64,000 nucleotides of DNA from Phycisphaerae bacterium (lineage in GTDB: Bacteria > Planctomycetota > Phycisphaerae > UBA1845), in assembly GCA_029260015.1 (NCBI GenBank), contig JAJDEB010000023.1:543457-607456 (forward strand), given 5' to 3'. Made by a program: the position numbers and the translations under genes. The stretch's first letter is position 1. Each line of letters opens with the position of its first letter. Positions 27,328 through 35,876 of this stretch are shown here, one piece after another. The notes below the pieces were generated by a model. That model had not been told where the DNA came from. It did no database searches and worked only from the letters and a program-made list of their open reading frames with translations.

Positions 27328-27382
27328 GATTCGCTGAACGAACTATTTTGCGCCCACCCCTACTTCTGCTATTCTCACCCGC

Positions 27383-27769
27383 ATGCCCCAGCAACTTGCC
27401 AGAATCGCCATTGTCGTGCGCGACTATGACGAGGCCATCGCGTTTTATACCGAAAGGCTCGGTTTCGAGTTGATTGAGGACACGCGCATCAGCGACGTGA
27501 AGCGATGGGTCGTGGTGTCACCACCCGGCAGCGAATGCGCCCTGCTCTTCGCAAGAGCCGCCACCGACGAACAAGCTGCCTGCATCGGCAATCAGGCCGG
27601 CGGGCGCGTAATTCTGTTTCTCTATACCGACAATTTCGAACGTGATTACAACCGCTACCGATCCAACGGCATTGAGTTCATCAGACACCCGCACGACGAA
27701 GAGTACGGTCGGGTGGCTGTCTTCGTTGACCTATACGGAAACAAATGGGACTTGATCCAACCGTCGTAA
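27383..27769 (+). CDS. VOC-family (glyoxalase/bleomycin-resistance-like) protein
   Basis: The 128-residue protein is one VOC domain: IAIVVRDYDEAIAFYTERLGFELIEDTRI opens the first beta-alpha-beta-beta-beta unit, and YGRVAVFVDLYGNKWDLIQ closes the second. Members bind a divalent metal and act on varied small substrates. The metal-ligand pattern is not complete enough to assign a reaction. It is separate from the arylsulfotransferase gene by about 55 bases and may or may not share its transcript. Confidence 0.85.
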   Translation: MPQQLARIAIVVRDYDEAIAFYTERLGFELIEDTRISDVKRWVVVSPPGSECALLFARAATDEQAACIGNQAGGRVILFLYTDNFERDYNRYRSNGIEFIRHPHDEEYGRVAVFVDLYGNKWDLIQPS

Positions 27770-27784
27770 GCAATTTAGTCGGTA

Positions 27785-28768
27785 ATGCAACACATCAATG
27801 TCAATGACGTTACACGATCAACTTGCGAACACCTGATGAACTCTGATAACACCGGTCAAGATCACGATGACCCACAAGAAGGCACACGCCCGCCCACTTG
27901 GGACTTTTCACCGTTGCCGGATCACATTTACTGTCCAATGTGTGGGTACAGTCTTCGCAGCGCACAAGGCGATCGATGCTCTGAATGTGGATATTACCTT
28001 GAGGGGTTGCGCGACGAGACGAGCCGAATCCCCTGGGTCTACCACAAGCTACAAGGTTGGCTAGTGAGCTACTGGCGGACGGTTTGGGCTGTCACCTTCG
28101 CGAACACGGCATTCTGTGAGGAGTACGCCCGCAAGGTAGACCTCACGCAGGCACGGCGATTCCAATGGGCAACGATCGCCCATGTGAGCCTGATCTTGCT
28201 GGTTTGCCTGGTGATCATGAGCGGGGGGCACACGCCCGACCCAAGATTTCCAACGACGGTATCAATGTTCTTTCCGACATTCACAGCCGCACCCACGATT
28301 TGGGAGCAAGCATCCGATGAGGGCTGGCCTTTCGCAGTTCTTTTTGTGTGTTTGGTGCTTCTGCTGCTTATGAGCACGTCGTTACCGGGCTACTTTTTTC
28401 ATCCTTCGGGCATCAACGTCTCGCGACAAAATGCAGCCGTCGCGCTAAGCCATTACTTGTGCGCCCCGCTTGCGATTGCACCCTTAATCATGCTTGGCAT
28501 CTTGCCGCTGCTTTGGATGACAGACTTTTCGGAAAAATACGGTTCGCGATCGTTGTGGGTGATCGCAGGATCATTTGCAATCGCCGTCGCGCTGTGGTGG
28601 CTGACTCTCGTGCGTACCGCCAGACGGATCTTTCCTCAGCTTCCCAATCGCACATGGTCGGTCGGTATTTGCGTTCCGCTCTCATGGCTCGGATGCGTCA
28701 TGGTTTTCATGGGATTGCTGCCGATGTCGATCATGTTCGTGATGGTGGTGATTTCCAGTTTGGGTTGA
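27785..28768 (+). CDS. Zinc-ribbon membrane protein of unknown function
   Basis: The 327-residue protein has a CxxC-x12-CxxC zinc-ribbon (YCPMCGYSLRSAQGDRCSECGYYL; cysteines near residues 56, 59, 72 and 75) followed by about five predicted TM helices (for example TIAHVSLILLVCLVIMS and APLAIAPLIMLGILPLLW). Zinc-ribbon plus TM proteins of this kind are common in planctomycetes and have no known role. No start has a clear ribosome site; ATG 27836 (MNSDNTGQ) is an alternative and would drop the first 17 residues. It converges with the next gene. Confidence 0.65.
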   Translation: MQHINVNDVTRSTCEHLMNSDNTGQDHDDPQEGTRPPTWDFSPLPDHIYCPMCGYSLRSAQGDRCSECGYYLEGLRDETSRIPWVYHKLQGWLVSYWRTVWAVTFANTAFCEEYARKVDLTQARRFQWATIAHVSLILLVCLVIMSGGHTPDPRFPTTVSMFFPTFTAAPTIWEQASDEGWPFAVLFVCLVLLLLMSTSLPGYFFHPSGINVSRQNAAVALSHYLCAPLAIAPLIMLGILPLLWMTDFSEKYGSRSLWVIAGSFAIAVALWWLTLVRTARRIFPQLPNRTWSVGICVPLSWLGCVMVFMGLLPMSIMFVMVVISSLG

Positions 28769-28806
28769 TTCAAGCTGGCATCGATTTGCGAAATGAGTTT
28801 CGCGAT

Positions 28807-30267
28807 TCAGGGTTTGCGCCCTCTAAGCGTGAAAACGATGTCGCCCACTGGAAAATCAGGATCGATTTGAATCGGTTTCAATTCCGACTCGAGACTATCA
28901 ATTCCGTACTCGCCCACGCTGTAGAGCAAGAGTGACGTCGGCTGGAGTTGAGAGCGAATCGCGTCGCCATCTGGGTCAAAGGGATCACGGGGCAGTTCCT
29001 CTAGATAGGTTGAAACCAACATCCCCAGTGTTTTCGGCCAAACGCCATGATCAAGGCGATACAGGTAGATCGCCAGGGCAATAGCAGCCATCCTCCGCTT
29101 GGCGTAAGCACGATACATCTGACTCACGCAGGCAGTGTATGGATTGCGCTTCATTCCAAATGAATCAAAAGAAAGCGGACGGGAAAACGATCTCAGTAGT
29201 GAGTAACTTTTAACCATATCAGGGATGCGTGCCTTTGCTCTGGGCCAATCGGGCTCGAGTGTTGCCTTCGCAGCGCATTCATGCATGTGGACAATGCGGG
29301 CCGCATCAAGAACATGACAGGGTTGGCTGAAGATACGAAAAGGGAAATCCTGCAACTGCGAAACACCGTACGCTACACTCACGCCAAGTTCATCAAGATT
29401 TTCCACGAATTCAAAATATTGGAACCCTTCTGCGTGGTAGGCATTTTGAAAGGAACGGTTGAATGCCTCTTCATCGAGTAGCGCGTCAATGAGCCTTATA
29501 ACATCGGCGCGCTTCGCAGGGCGAAAATTTGTCTGCCCGGGCAATGCGAATTCAATACTCAGGTCTGAATTCAATTCTTCGACAAGAGACAAAACAAGCC
29601 CATCGCAAGCCCAAGCCGTCAAACTTGAAAGTACACTTGGATGTGCCGCGACAGACTCACAAAAACTCATCCCGTCATGAACCGTTTGGATCATCCCTTG
29701 GTGGTCGCCTTCAAACCGCTGTCGGGTTCCGACAAACCAGAGCAGCCTCGCAATGTTTCGTTGGCTGGCCCCCGGCGGGATACCCGGCAATCGCGCGCTC
29801 CATGCAACTTTGGACTTGAACCGGGCTCGACGAATGAGATTCAAAGTATGTTCATTAGCGCGGTGAAGCTCCTCCGCTTCAGATTCACGCTCTTGTAAAA
29901 GAATTTCGGTGTCGAATTCGAACTCGCCGATCGATAAACCACTGCTTGATACAAACACAAGTTGAGAAATTGCCTGCTCCAACAGGAACGCCGCATTGTC
30001 CTCAGCCGCCATCAAGTCAAGCTTTGCATAAATTTCGTGCAGACTTGAAAGCTGGCTACTTTCTCGAAAAGACTCCATCGTGCGTTCCAGTCGCAGGTTG
30101 GCCACGCTCCCCCAAATCAAACGCAGAACCACCAACGACAACAGAATCAAACACCCGCAGACCGCCAATCGTTTCAACCACCAGAAGCGAACGGGGTCGG
30201 GCTGCTCAAGTTCGGAATCACCGACTGCTGGCTCGGTAATTCTGTGCTCCAATCGAATTTCAGTCAT
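28807..30267 (-). CDS. Membrane-anchored protein of unknown function
   Basis: The 486-residue protein has a single strong TM helix at about 29-51 (FWWLKRLAVCGCLILLSLVVLRLIW), giving a short cytoplasmic N-terminus and a long periplasmic domain. The domain is mostly helical and acidic, with no recognised motif; a Tyr/Arg-rich segment (QMYRAYAKRRMAAIALAIYLYRL) and a final compact domain with a DPFDPDGDAIRSQL run can be seen. The latter resembles the Asp-rich ends of type II pseudopilin-like proteins, although the rest does not. ATG 30265-30267. Function unknown. Confidence 0.65.
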   Translation of the reverse strand: MTEIRLEHRITEPAVGDSELEQPDPVRFWWLKRLAVCGCLILLSLVVLRLIWGSVANLRLERTMESFRESSQLSSLHEIYAKLDLMAAEDNAAFLLEQAISQLVFVSSSGLSIGEFEFDTEILLQERESEAEELHRANEHTLNLIRRARFKSKVAWSARLPGIPPGASQRNIARLLWFVGTRQRFEGDHQGMIQTVHDGMSFCESVAAHPSVLSSLTAWACDGLVLSLVEELNSDLSIEFALPGQTNFRPAKRADVIRLIDALLDEEAFNRSFQNAYHAEGFQYFEFVENLDELGVSVAYGVSQLQDFPFRIFSQPCHVLDAARIVHMHECAAKATLEPDWPRAKARIPDMVKSYSLLRSFSRPLSFDSFGMKRNPYTACVSQMYRAYAKRRMAAIALAIYLYRLDHGVWPKTLGMLVSTYLEELPRDPFDPDGDAIRSQLQPTSLLLYSVGEYGIDSLESELKPIQIDPDFPVGDIVFTLRGRKP

Positions 30268-30385
30268 GAGCCAGCCTTTGTCTTGTGCGTTTGTCGTCGC
30301 TTCACTCTAAGCGATGAATAATGATGGAATTGTTCACTTCCAATCATTACAGTAACGCTCTGTTGCCGGCAAGGGTCTCGACGAA

Positions 30386-31036
30386 ATGGTCGCATTGAAT
30401 CTACTTCTCGCCCTACTGATGCTCCACGAACCGCAGGGGTCCGCGGACGTTTGTAATTGTGAGGCTGCGCCTGCGCACGACGGATGGTGTCAGCCGCACA
30501 GTGTGGGGCACTTTGCGGGACTATCGTTTACTTCAAAACAACTAGGCGAGGTTCTCGACTTTCATGGCCACTCCGTCAGCATCGACAAAACAAAGTGCGC
30601 AACCTGCCGCAGCATGATCCAATCGGGCGGTTATTGCGAAGAATGTCACATGGGTTTCGTCGATGGCAAGGGCTACTTCTCGCGCCTTTGCTACCAAATC
30701 GCCAAGGGCAAACCGCTCGATCCGAGTGCGCCGGCGAAACCGTGTTGCAAAAAAGCTGCCAATGCGAACACCCCCAATCCCAACACGAACGGTTGGTGCG
30801 GTTCGTGCAAGCAAGGCGTTGTCGGCAACAAAATCTATTCGAACAAGGCTGACTTCGACCGCACAGCGGCGGCAATTCGCGTTTTCGAAGCCGCCATTGC
30901 CAAGTCAGCCGACTGTGAAACCTGCGCCGTGGCGATGATCGCCGACGCTCGTTGCCCCACCTGCCGAATCACCTTCCAAGACGGCAAGCCGATTGCAAAA
31001 AATTCGCCCAAGACGGTGCCCCCAACCGATCAATAA
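30386..31036 (+). CDS. Cysteine-rich exported protein with repeated CxxC
   Basis: The 216-residue protein has a short hydrophobic N-terminus (LNLLLALLML) that could be a signal peptide. It contains 16 cysteines, including five CxxC pairs (CATC, CEEC, CGSC, CETC, CPTC) and one CC. These occur in several modules separated by Gly/Asn/Pro linkers, for example MGFVDGKGYFSRLCYQIAKG. The modules resemble each other in layout (a CxxC followed by Gly and a Lys-rich run), suggesting internal duplication. Possible roles are metal binding, or disulfide-rich structure outside the cell. No family recognised. Confidence 0.6.
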   Translation: MVALNLLLALLMLHEPQGSADVCNCEAAPAHDGWCQPHSVGHFAGLSFTSKQLGEVLDFHGHSVSIDKTKCATCRSMIQSGGYCEECHMGFVDGKGYFSRLCYQIAKGKPLDPSAPAKPCCKKAANANTPNPNTNGWCGSCKQGVVGNKIYSNKADFDRTAAAIRVFEAAIAKSADCETCAVAMIADARCPTCRITFQDGKPIAKNSPKTVPPTDQ

Positions 31037-31187
31037 CTAGGCCAATGGCGGAATTGACCACCATATCGCCCATTCAATCATCCGCATCAATAAATTTTTC
31101 GACCCTGCAATAGAACGGCATGGGTGGCCACATAATGTTCACGTTGAACTGCGCATTTCCAACGATTCAAAACCAAGGAGGCCGGCC

Positions 31188-31898
31188 ATGAAACGATGTC
31201 GCTTTGCCGCTGTGTCGATGTTGGGAATCTTCGCAACCACAGTATATGGTGGTGCTCACACATGGGACGTCAACGAAGTATTCAGCAACCATGACGGGAC
31301 CATCCAGTTCGTCGAAATTCGCGAGGCCAATGGCACGCCGGGCGAAGTCAATGTCGGTGGTCGGCTTGTATCTGCCGACGGCACGGGCAACGGATTCAAT
31401 ATCGCCAGTAGTGTTTCCGCTCCGACAACGAACAAGCATCTGCTCTTCGCGACAGCCGCCTTCGCCGCATTGCCCGGCGCACCGACGCCCGATCAGATCA
31501 TCCCGGCTGGCATGGTGCCATTCTTTAACATCAATGGCGATACGGTCAGGTACAATCCGTACGATGCGTTCACCTTCGGACCTGTCCCGGTGGATGGCAT
31601 CAATTCGATGAACGACGGCGGAATCGTCGCAGCCAACTCGCCGACGAACTATGCAGGGGCCACGGGTTCGGTCGATGCCGGTGGACCACCCGTTCCCGGT
31701 GACTTCGATGGCGATGGCGATTTCGATATCGACGACTACGAGAACTACGCCGATTGCCTCGACGGTCCCGATGCGACACCAACGCCAGAAATACCGGATG
31801 TCACCGATGCGGATTGTGTCGACGCATTCGACCAGGATGACGACAACGATGTGGACCTTGCCGACTTCACCAGCTTGCAGTTGGGGTTCACGGGCTAG
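31188..31898 (+). CDS. Secreted protein with dockerin-like C-terminus
   Basis: The 236-residue protein has a signal peptide (MKRCRFAAVSMLGIFATTVYGG) and an excellent ribosome site (GGAGG 6 bases before ATG). The middle is a beta-rich region of unknown kind (DVNEVFSNHDGTIQFVEIRE). The last 65 residues hold two Asp-rich Ca-binding loops with dockerin type I character: GDFDGDGDFDIDDYENYADC and QDDDNDVDLADFTSLQLGF. Two Cys flank the first loop region. Dockerins bind cohesin-bearing scaffolds; here the same layout may mediate attachment to the cell surface. A terminator follows. Confidence 0.8.
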   Translation: MKRCRFAAVSMLGIFATTVYGGAHTWDVNEVFSNHDGTIQFVEIREANGTPGEVNVGGRLVSADGTGNGFNIASSVSAPTTNKHLLFATAAFAALPGAPTPDQIIPAGMVPFFNINGDTVRYNPYDAFTFGPVPVDGINSMNDGGIVAANSPTNYAGATGSVDAGGPPVPGDFDGDGDFDIDDYENYADCLDGPDATPTPEIPDVTDADCVDAFDQDDDNDVDLADFTSLQLGFTG

Positions 31899-31978
31899 GG
31901 TGATCGTCGATAACCAAGAAGTAGCAAGTTGCAAATTAAACGACAGGCTTTCAAGAGAATCCATGGGGGATTGCAGTC

Positions 31979-32020
31979 AAGGCGAGTCACAAGCGCGACG
32001 GCGCTTGTGGGTCGCCTTTC
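31979..32020 (+). terminator. Terminator after the dockerin-like gene
   Basis: A stem-loop with arms AAGGCGA (31979-31985) and TCGCCTT (32012-32018), continued inward by CACAAGCGC/GCGCTTGTG with a three-base mismatched part, is followed by T-rich sequence on the plus strand. It lies about 80 bases after the stop at 31898 and just before the stop of the opposing gene, so it could serve both directions. Confidence 0.7.
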
Positions 32021-32038
32021 TGCATTCCTGATACGCCA

Positions 32039-33376
32039 TCAATGGTCTTCGCCTTCTAGTGCTTTGCGAAAAAACACCATGACTTTGTCCTGATACCCGA
32101 AATAGTCAGCCGTCATGATATTGCTGTGCAGACCCGGTCCCAGCCACTTTTGCTTGGGGTGCCCTGCCGCTTCAAATAGTTGCTCCATCTGCTCCGGCGG
32201 AATCAAGATGTCGTCCTCCCCGTGAATCAAAAACACCGGGCGCGGCGCAATCTTCGCGATCGCCTCCAATCCATTCACATTCGACAACGACGCTCCCGCA
32301 TGAAGCGACATCGAAGCCAACATCAACTTGGCGTATGCAGGACCGACGATTGGCAATCGCTTCGTATGATGCTCTGCAAAGAGCGGCACCGATGCGAAGC
32401 AACTATCCAACACGACCGCCTCGATTCGCTCATCATCGGAAGCCGCTCTCACCAGCGTCATCGCCCCCATCGATGAACCGATGCCAAAAACGTGCCGCGA
32501 CAATTCTGGCCGCTCCCGCTTAAGCCAATCGACCGCCGCCCGCACATCGGCGACCTCGTACAATCCAAACGTAGATGTGTGACCGTCACTGGATCCATGA
32601 CTGCGAAAATCGAAAATCAAACTGCTGAACCCTTGCCCATGAAAGAGCGCCAGGTACTCAATGAAGTTGCCCTTGTTCGCACCTGAACCGTGGCACACAA
32701 CCACCGTCGCATCGCTCGATTCGTCAGGCAAGAACCATCCCGACAAGGTCAACCCATCGTCAGTTTCAAAGGTTACAGTCTCAATCGCTAGATCGGCAAG
32801 CCGCCCCAGATCCGTCGGGTTGCCAATCTTGAGTCGGTGGATGAGCGACCCGAACGCCAACGGAACCACAATGAGAACAACCAGCGCAAAGCGTAGCGGG
32901 CTAATCAGAATCGCCATCGTCGCAAGGCGCTTTCGTTTCGCCCCATCGATCCTCGCCAATCCACCGTGACGTCTTCGTGTACGCCTTCCCCAACGTCGCC
33001 ATCGCTCACCGCACCGGCCAACCGTTTTGGCATAGACAGCCCACGCCACTCGCCAAGCGATCACAAAATATGATGCCCAGAAAACTTCCATCCAAAGAAC
33101 CCGCCCGCTCGCCATTCGGGCAGCCAACCATTCCGCGCCTGCAACGGCTGCAACAATCACGGCCCCATAAACGGCATACGCCGCAAACGAAATGCGCCGA
33201 ACCGCTGGCCAACCCCACCAAAGCATCGCTCCGAAAACCCACGGCATCAGCAAGATGACCGTCTCATCGGGATGGAAGGTAAGCCGATCTAAGATTGGAA
33301 ATGCAACTATGGCAGACAGGACGGAAGCGAGTGCGATCTTAAGGCGCCCTCGAAATTTGCGGGTTCGTTTCGACAC
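32039..33376 (-). CDS. Membrane-bound alpha/beta-hydrolase
   Basis: The 445-residue protein begins with several hydrophobic helices (about 10-100, including VLSAIVAFPILDRL and AYAVYGAVIVAAVAGAEWLA). A basic stretch with RRRHGGLARIDGAKRKR follows. The alpha/beta-hydrolase domain (about 190-440) has the oxyanion region VVCHGSGANKGNFIEYL, a nucleophile elbow GIGSSMGAMTL (G-x-S-x-G), the acid region EDDILIPPEQ and a late catalytic His (PGLHSNI). It resembles the DUF-type esterases/lipases with a TM anchor (BAAT-like/hydrolase_4). Start GTG. Substrate unknown. Confidence 0.8.
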   Translation of the reverse strand: MSKRTRKFRGRLKIALASVLSAIVAFPILDRLTFHPDETVILLMPWVFGAMLWWGWPAVRRISFAAYAVYGAVIVAAVAGAEWLAARMASGRVLWMEVFWASYFVIAWRVAWAVYAKTVGRCGERWRRWGRRTRRRHGGLARIDGAKRKRLATMAILISPLRFALVVLIVVPLAFGSLIHRLKIGNPTDLGRLADLAIETVTFETDDGLTLSGWFLPDESSDATVVVCHGSGANKGNFIEYLALFHGQGFSSLIFDFRSHGSSDGHTSTFGLYEVADVRAAVDWLKRERPELSRHVFGIGSSMGAMTLVRAASDDERIEAVVLDSCFASVPLFAEHHTKRLPIVGPAYAKLMLASMSLHAGASLSNVNGLEAIAKIAPRPVFLIHGEDDILIPPEQMEQLFEAAGHPKQKWLGPGLHSNIMTADYFGYQDKVMVFFRKALEGEDH

Positions 33377-33394
33377 TTCAAGATAGTCCGAAAC

Positions 33395-33733
33395 TCAATA
33401 CTTACTGCTGGGATCAACGTGATGAACGCGCTCCAGCACCACTCGAATCTGCTTGTCATCCTGCGGATCGTGGTGAATGTTCATTACCCGCCAACGCTCT
33501 TTGGCGTACTTGTTGAGATGTGTTTGGAGGTCTGAGAAATTACACCGCAACGTGTGATACTCGTACCGCAAACTTGCCTCAACCGGAAGTTCACATTCTG
33601 CGGGTTCGATCTTCTCGACCATTACGTTCATACCCGCGACGGTCTGGGCAGCCGCATCTTCCGACTCGGCATCGACGAGCATTTCGATATCGTCAGCCGT
33701 ATCGCGACTGGCACCGGTGATGTGATATTTCAT
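33395..33733 (-). CDS. Small protein with DUF4177-like C-terminus
   Basis: The 112-residue protein has two parts. Residues 1-45 (MKYHITGASRDTADDIEMLVDAES...AAAQTVAGMNVMV) look like a small regulatory fold also seen in planctomycete 'PASTA-like' short proteins. Residues 53-108 (YEYHTLRCNFSDLQTHLNKYAKERWRVMNIHHD) match the DUF4177 pattern of Tyr-x-Tyr strand, helix and -G/R-W-x-x strand. The start ATG is at 33731-33733 with GGAG about 10 bases upstream. It lies 18 bases from the hydrolase gene in the same direction. Function unknown. Confidence 0.6.
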   Translation of the reverse strand: MKYHITGASRDTADDIEMLVDAESEDAAAQTVAGMNVMVEKIEPAECELPVEASLRYEYHTLRCNFSDLQTHLNKYAKERWRVMNIHHDPQDDKQIRVVLERVHHVDPSSKY

Positions 33734-33914
33734 CGCCTTGAACTCCAGGTTGGTTCACGCCGAATGCGATTGGCTTGATCGAACGAGACGATCAATCGGC
33801 AACGCAATGCACGACTCGCCATGCCAGATTATACCCCAGATGACCCAACGTCGCTTTTAGTATTCGCTGATATAAATGAATTGCAGTAATCGGAGGGACG
33901 AAAGCGACAATATT

Positions 33915-34205
33915 CTAGGGATTCAACTTGTTGATACCCGCCGCCAAGTCAAAGTCTTTGCGGCTTATGCCACCGACGTCATGCGTTGATAGATCGACGA
34001 CGACGCGATTCCAGACGTTAAACCATTCGGGATGATGAACCTGCTGTTCGGCCAACAGCGCCACCCGCGACATGAATCCCCACGCCTCAGAGAAATCACC
34101 AAATTTAAACTCGCGATGCAACTTCCCTTCGCGAACCTCCCACCCCTTAAGGTTCGCCAGCGCCGCGGAAATTTCGGATTCTGTCGCCTTTTGAAGTTCA
34201 GACAT
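33915..34205 (-). CDS. phhB: 4a-hydroxytetrahydrobiopterin dehydratase (pterin-4a-carbinolamine dehydratase)
   Basis: The 96-residue protein matches the family over its whole length: [25 protein letters not shown] and the active-site segment [27 protein letters not shown], with the paired His residues and HPEW that define the fold. It dehydrates 4a-hydroxytetrahydrobiopterin and may also support tetrahydrofolate-linked hydroxylases. No aromatic hydroxylase gene is nearby. The start ATG has GGAGG about 4 bases upstream. Its 5' end lies about 70 bases from the end of the phage-like block, so this is the left boundary of that block. Confidence 0.93.
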   Translation of the reverse strand: MSELQKATESEISAALANLKGWEVREGKLHREFKFGDFSEAWGFMSRVALLAEQQVHHPEWFNVWNRVVVDLSTHDVGGISRKDFDLAAGINKLNP

Positions 34206-34274
34206 GTCGCCTCCATTCTCGTTGAATAAAAACGATTATAACCGGCAAGCGATACTCGGCCAACGTGATCTTTC

Positions 34275-34631
34275 TCAGGCCATCTTCAGTGCGATTCGCG
34301 CCCCGTCAACAACGCAGCAAAGAACATACTCATCGATGGCATAATCGCCGACAACCGATCCAGGCCCGGGATAGTAAACCTGACTCGCAACTGAATCATC
34401 GCCAAACCCCACCGGCACCCCCGATGCCTTTTGTCTCGTAACCACCAGATGAGCCCCCAACTCTGCATCACTCGACACAACCGATTCAATTCGGCCAACC
34501 GCCAGCGCAGAAGAACTTGCCGGCTCAATCGCATCACTCGATTCGGAGATCGCAGCCGCCCGATCAGCTCGAAATTCGTCCAGCAGCTGCGCCTGACTGC
34601 GTTTCAATTCAGAAATTCGACGAATTTTCAT
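34275..34631 (-). CDS. Small protein at the end of the phage-like block
   Basis: The 118-residue protein has an Ala/Ser/Glu-rich helical N-terminal half and a beta-rich C-terminal half (VVGDYAIDEYVLCCVVDGARIALKMA). It is the last gene of the phage-like operon. Its start overlaps the stop of the fibronectin-III-like gene (TGATG), which fixes it to that operon. No family recognised; a tail or fibre accessory protein is a guess from position. Confidence 0.6.
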   Translation of the reverse strand: MKIRRISELKRSQAQLLDEFRADRAAAISESSDAIEPASSSALAVGRIESVVSSDAELGAHLVVTRQKASGVPVGFGDDSVASQVYYPGPGSVVGDYAIDEYVLCCVVDGARIALKMA

Positions 34632-35344
34632 CAGGCTACCTCGACGATCTCAGCGATCACCACTTGCGGAAGCGCCGGTGCAATGGCGTCAGCCCACTGC
34701 GCCGCCGTCGATTCATTTCCATCGTGTTCGCCGCCCAAGGCAAAAGCGCGGACCGCAAATAGAAGTGTCAATCCGTGAGTGTGCGTACCTGTAAGAAAAG
34801 TAAAATGTCGCTGCCGCGCTATGTATGCAACTTCACCGATGGGATTCTTGTAATCAATTACACCGGATGCGTTGTCCGTATAGACTCTAAACAACTCCGG
34901 CGCAACTTCCTGATCACGCTCGCCGTACTGCCACAAGATTTCAAATCGGCCACCTGCCCGCCGCTCCACCGCAAGATTCTGAGGCACGTTCGGCCTGAGC
35001 GCATCGGGCTGGGCGAGCGAATCAAACTCCACGTCCACACCGACGCCCGTCGCCGCGCTCTCAACCCCACCGCCGCCAATCGATCGCAACTCAAAACAAA
35101 CCTCATCAAGCGCATCAGCTACCGCCCACGAAAAGTTTTGAATACGATCCGCATTGGCACCCGCCGCCCCGACAATCTCGATGACCTGCTCGCCAACTTC
35201 GCGGCGATAAAGGTTGTAACCGCCCGCAACCCGCGGAAACGCAAACCCATTCGTCGCACACACGCCATTGGCAATGCCGCCCGGCGTCCATCCGCGATGG
35301 ATGGGATCGTAATGAATCAACCAGCGGTCTAGCAGATTCCTCAT
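34631..35344 (-). CDS. Phage-type fibre/adhesin protein with fibronectin-III-like domain
   Basis: The 237-residue protein has a beta-rich N-terminal part with a Trp/Gly-rich motif (WTPGGIANGVC) and a C-terminal domain about 110 residues long that looks like an Fn3 repeat (PQNLAVERRAGGRFEILWQY, then TGTHTHGLTLLFAVRAFALGG). Fn3-like domains often decorate phage tail proteins. ATG 35342-35344 has GAGGG about 6 bases upstream. It shares an operon with the two genes beside it. Assignment as a fibre or attachment protein is an inference from neighbours. Confidence 0.6.
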   Translation of the reverse strand: MRNLLDRWLIHYDPIHRGWTPGGIANGVCATNGFAFPRVAGGYNLYRREVGEQVIEIVGAAGANADRIQNFSWAVADALDEVCFELRSIGGGGVESAATGVGVDVEFDSLAQPDALRPNVPQNLAVERRAGGRFEILWQYGERDQEVAPELFRVYTDNASGVIDYKNPIGEVAYIARQRHFTFLTGTHTHGLTLLFAVRAFALGGEHDGNESTAAQWADAIAPALPQVVIAEIVEVA

Positions 35345-35357
35345 GAGTACCCTCGCG

Positions 35358-35876
35358 TTAAGACGGGACCACCTCGATCACATCGTCACCACCGTCCTGC
35401 GGCGTCATGGTCACAAGCGTCGTCGTTCCGTCGTCGTCTTTGATCTCATCGACGCCGGTCGAAACGGTATGAACACGCTTGTTGACCAGGGCAGCTTTGC
35501 ACAGATGAATCTCGTCGCCGATCACACCTGTAGCCACCGCCCCGATCTGCGCCCGCACCGGTGTAAACAAGACGCCGGCAGCCTTGACCACCACCGTCAC
35601 TCCCGCAGCGCCAGCCGCAAACACCGCATCAGGCAAATCCAAACGGTACCAACCCGGTGCGGCTGACGCATCGATTTCCACGAACCCACCATCTAAATGA
35701 GAGGCATCGGCACCGGCCAACGACGAAAGCGACACCGATACCGCATCGGTTCGATTGCGCACATAGTCCGCCGTGACATCCGAAAACGTCAGCCCCGTCA
35801 GAGCCAACCCCGTCAATTCATTGACGCCATAAACTTCGACACTGATATCCTGGCTGTCATTCGCAACCTGCAACAT
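35358..35876 (-). CDS. Phage-type structural protein, unassigned
   Basis: The 172-residue protein starts at ATG 35874-35876, which overlaps the stop of the beta-helix gene (TGATG); a longer frame to 35957 is excluded by that overlap. The body is beta-rich and Ala/Gly/Val-rich, with GGFVEIDASAAPGWYRLDLPDAVFAAGA, a run also seen in tail-associated proteins of phages. The end is a lysine/asp-rich segment with a short acidic tail. No enzyme motif. Confidence 0.6.
   Translation of the reverse strand: MLQVANDSQDISVEVYGVNELTGLALTGLTFSDVTADYVRNRTDAVSVSLSSLAGADASHLDGGFVEIDASAAPGWYRLDLPDAVFAAGAAGVTVVVKAAGVLFTPVRAQIGAVATGVIGDEIHLCKAALVNKRVHTVSTGVDEIKDDDGTTTLVTMTPQDGGDDVIEVVPS

Noticed and set aside
31167-31964. 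A 265-codon minus-strand frame opposite the dockerin-like gene
   Set aside because: Valine/isoleucine/arginine-rich shadow of the Asp-rich coding strand; the plus-strand gene has a perfect ribosome site and signal peptide.
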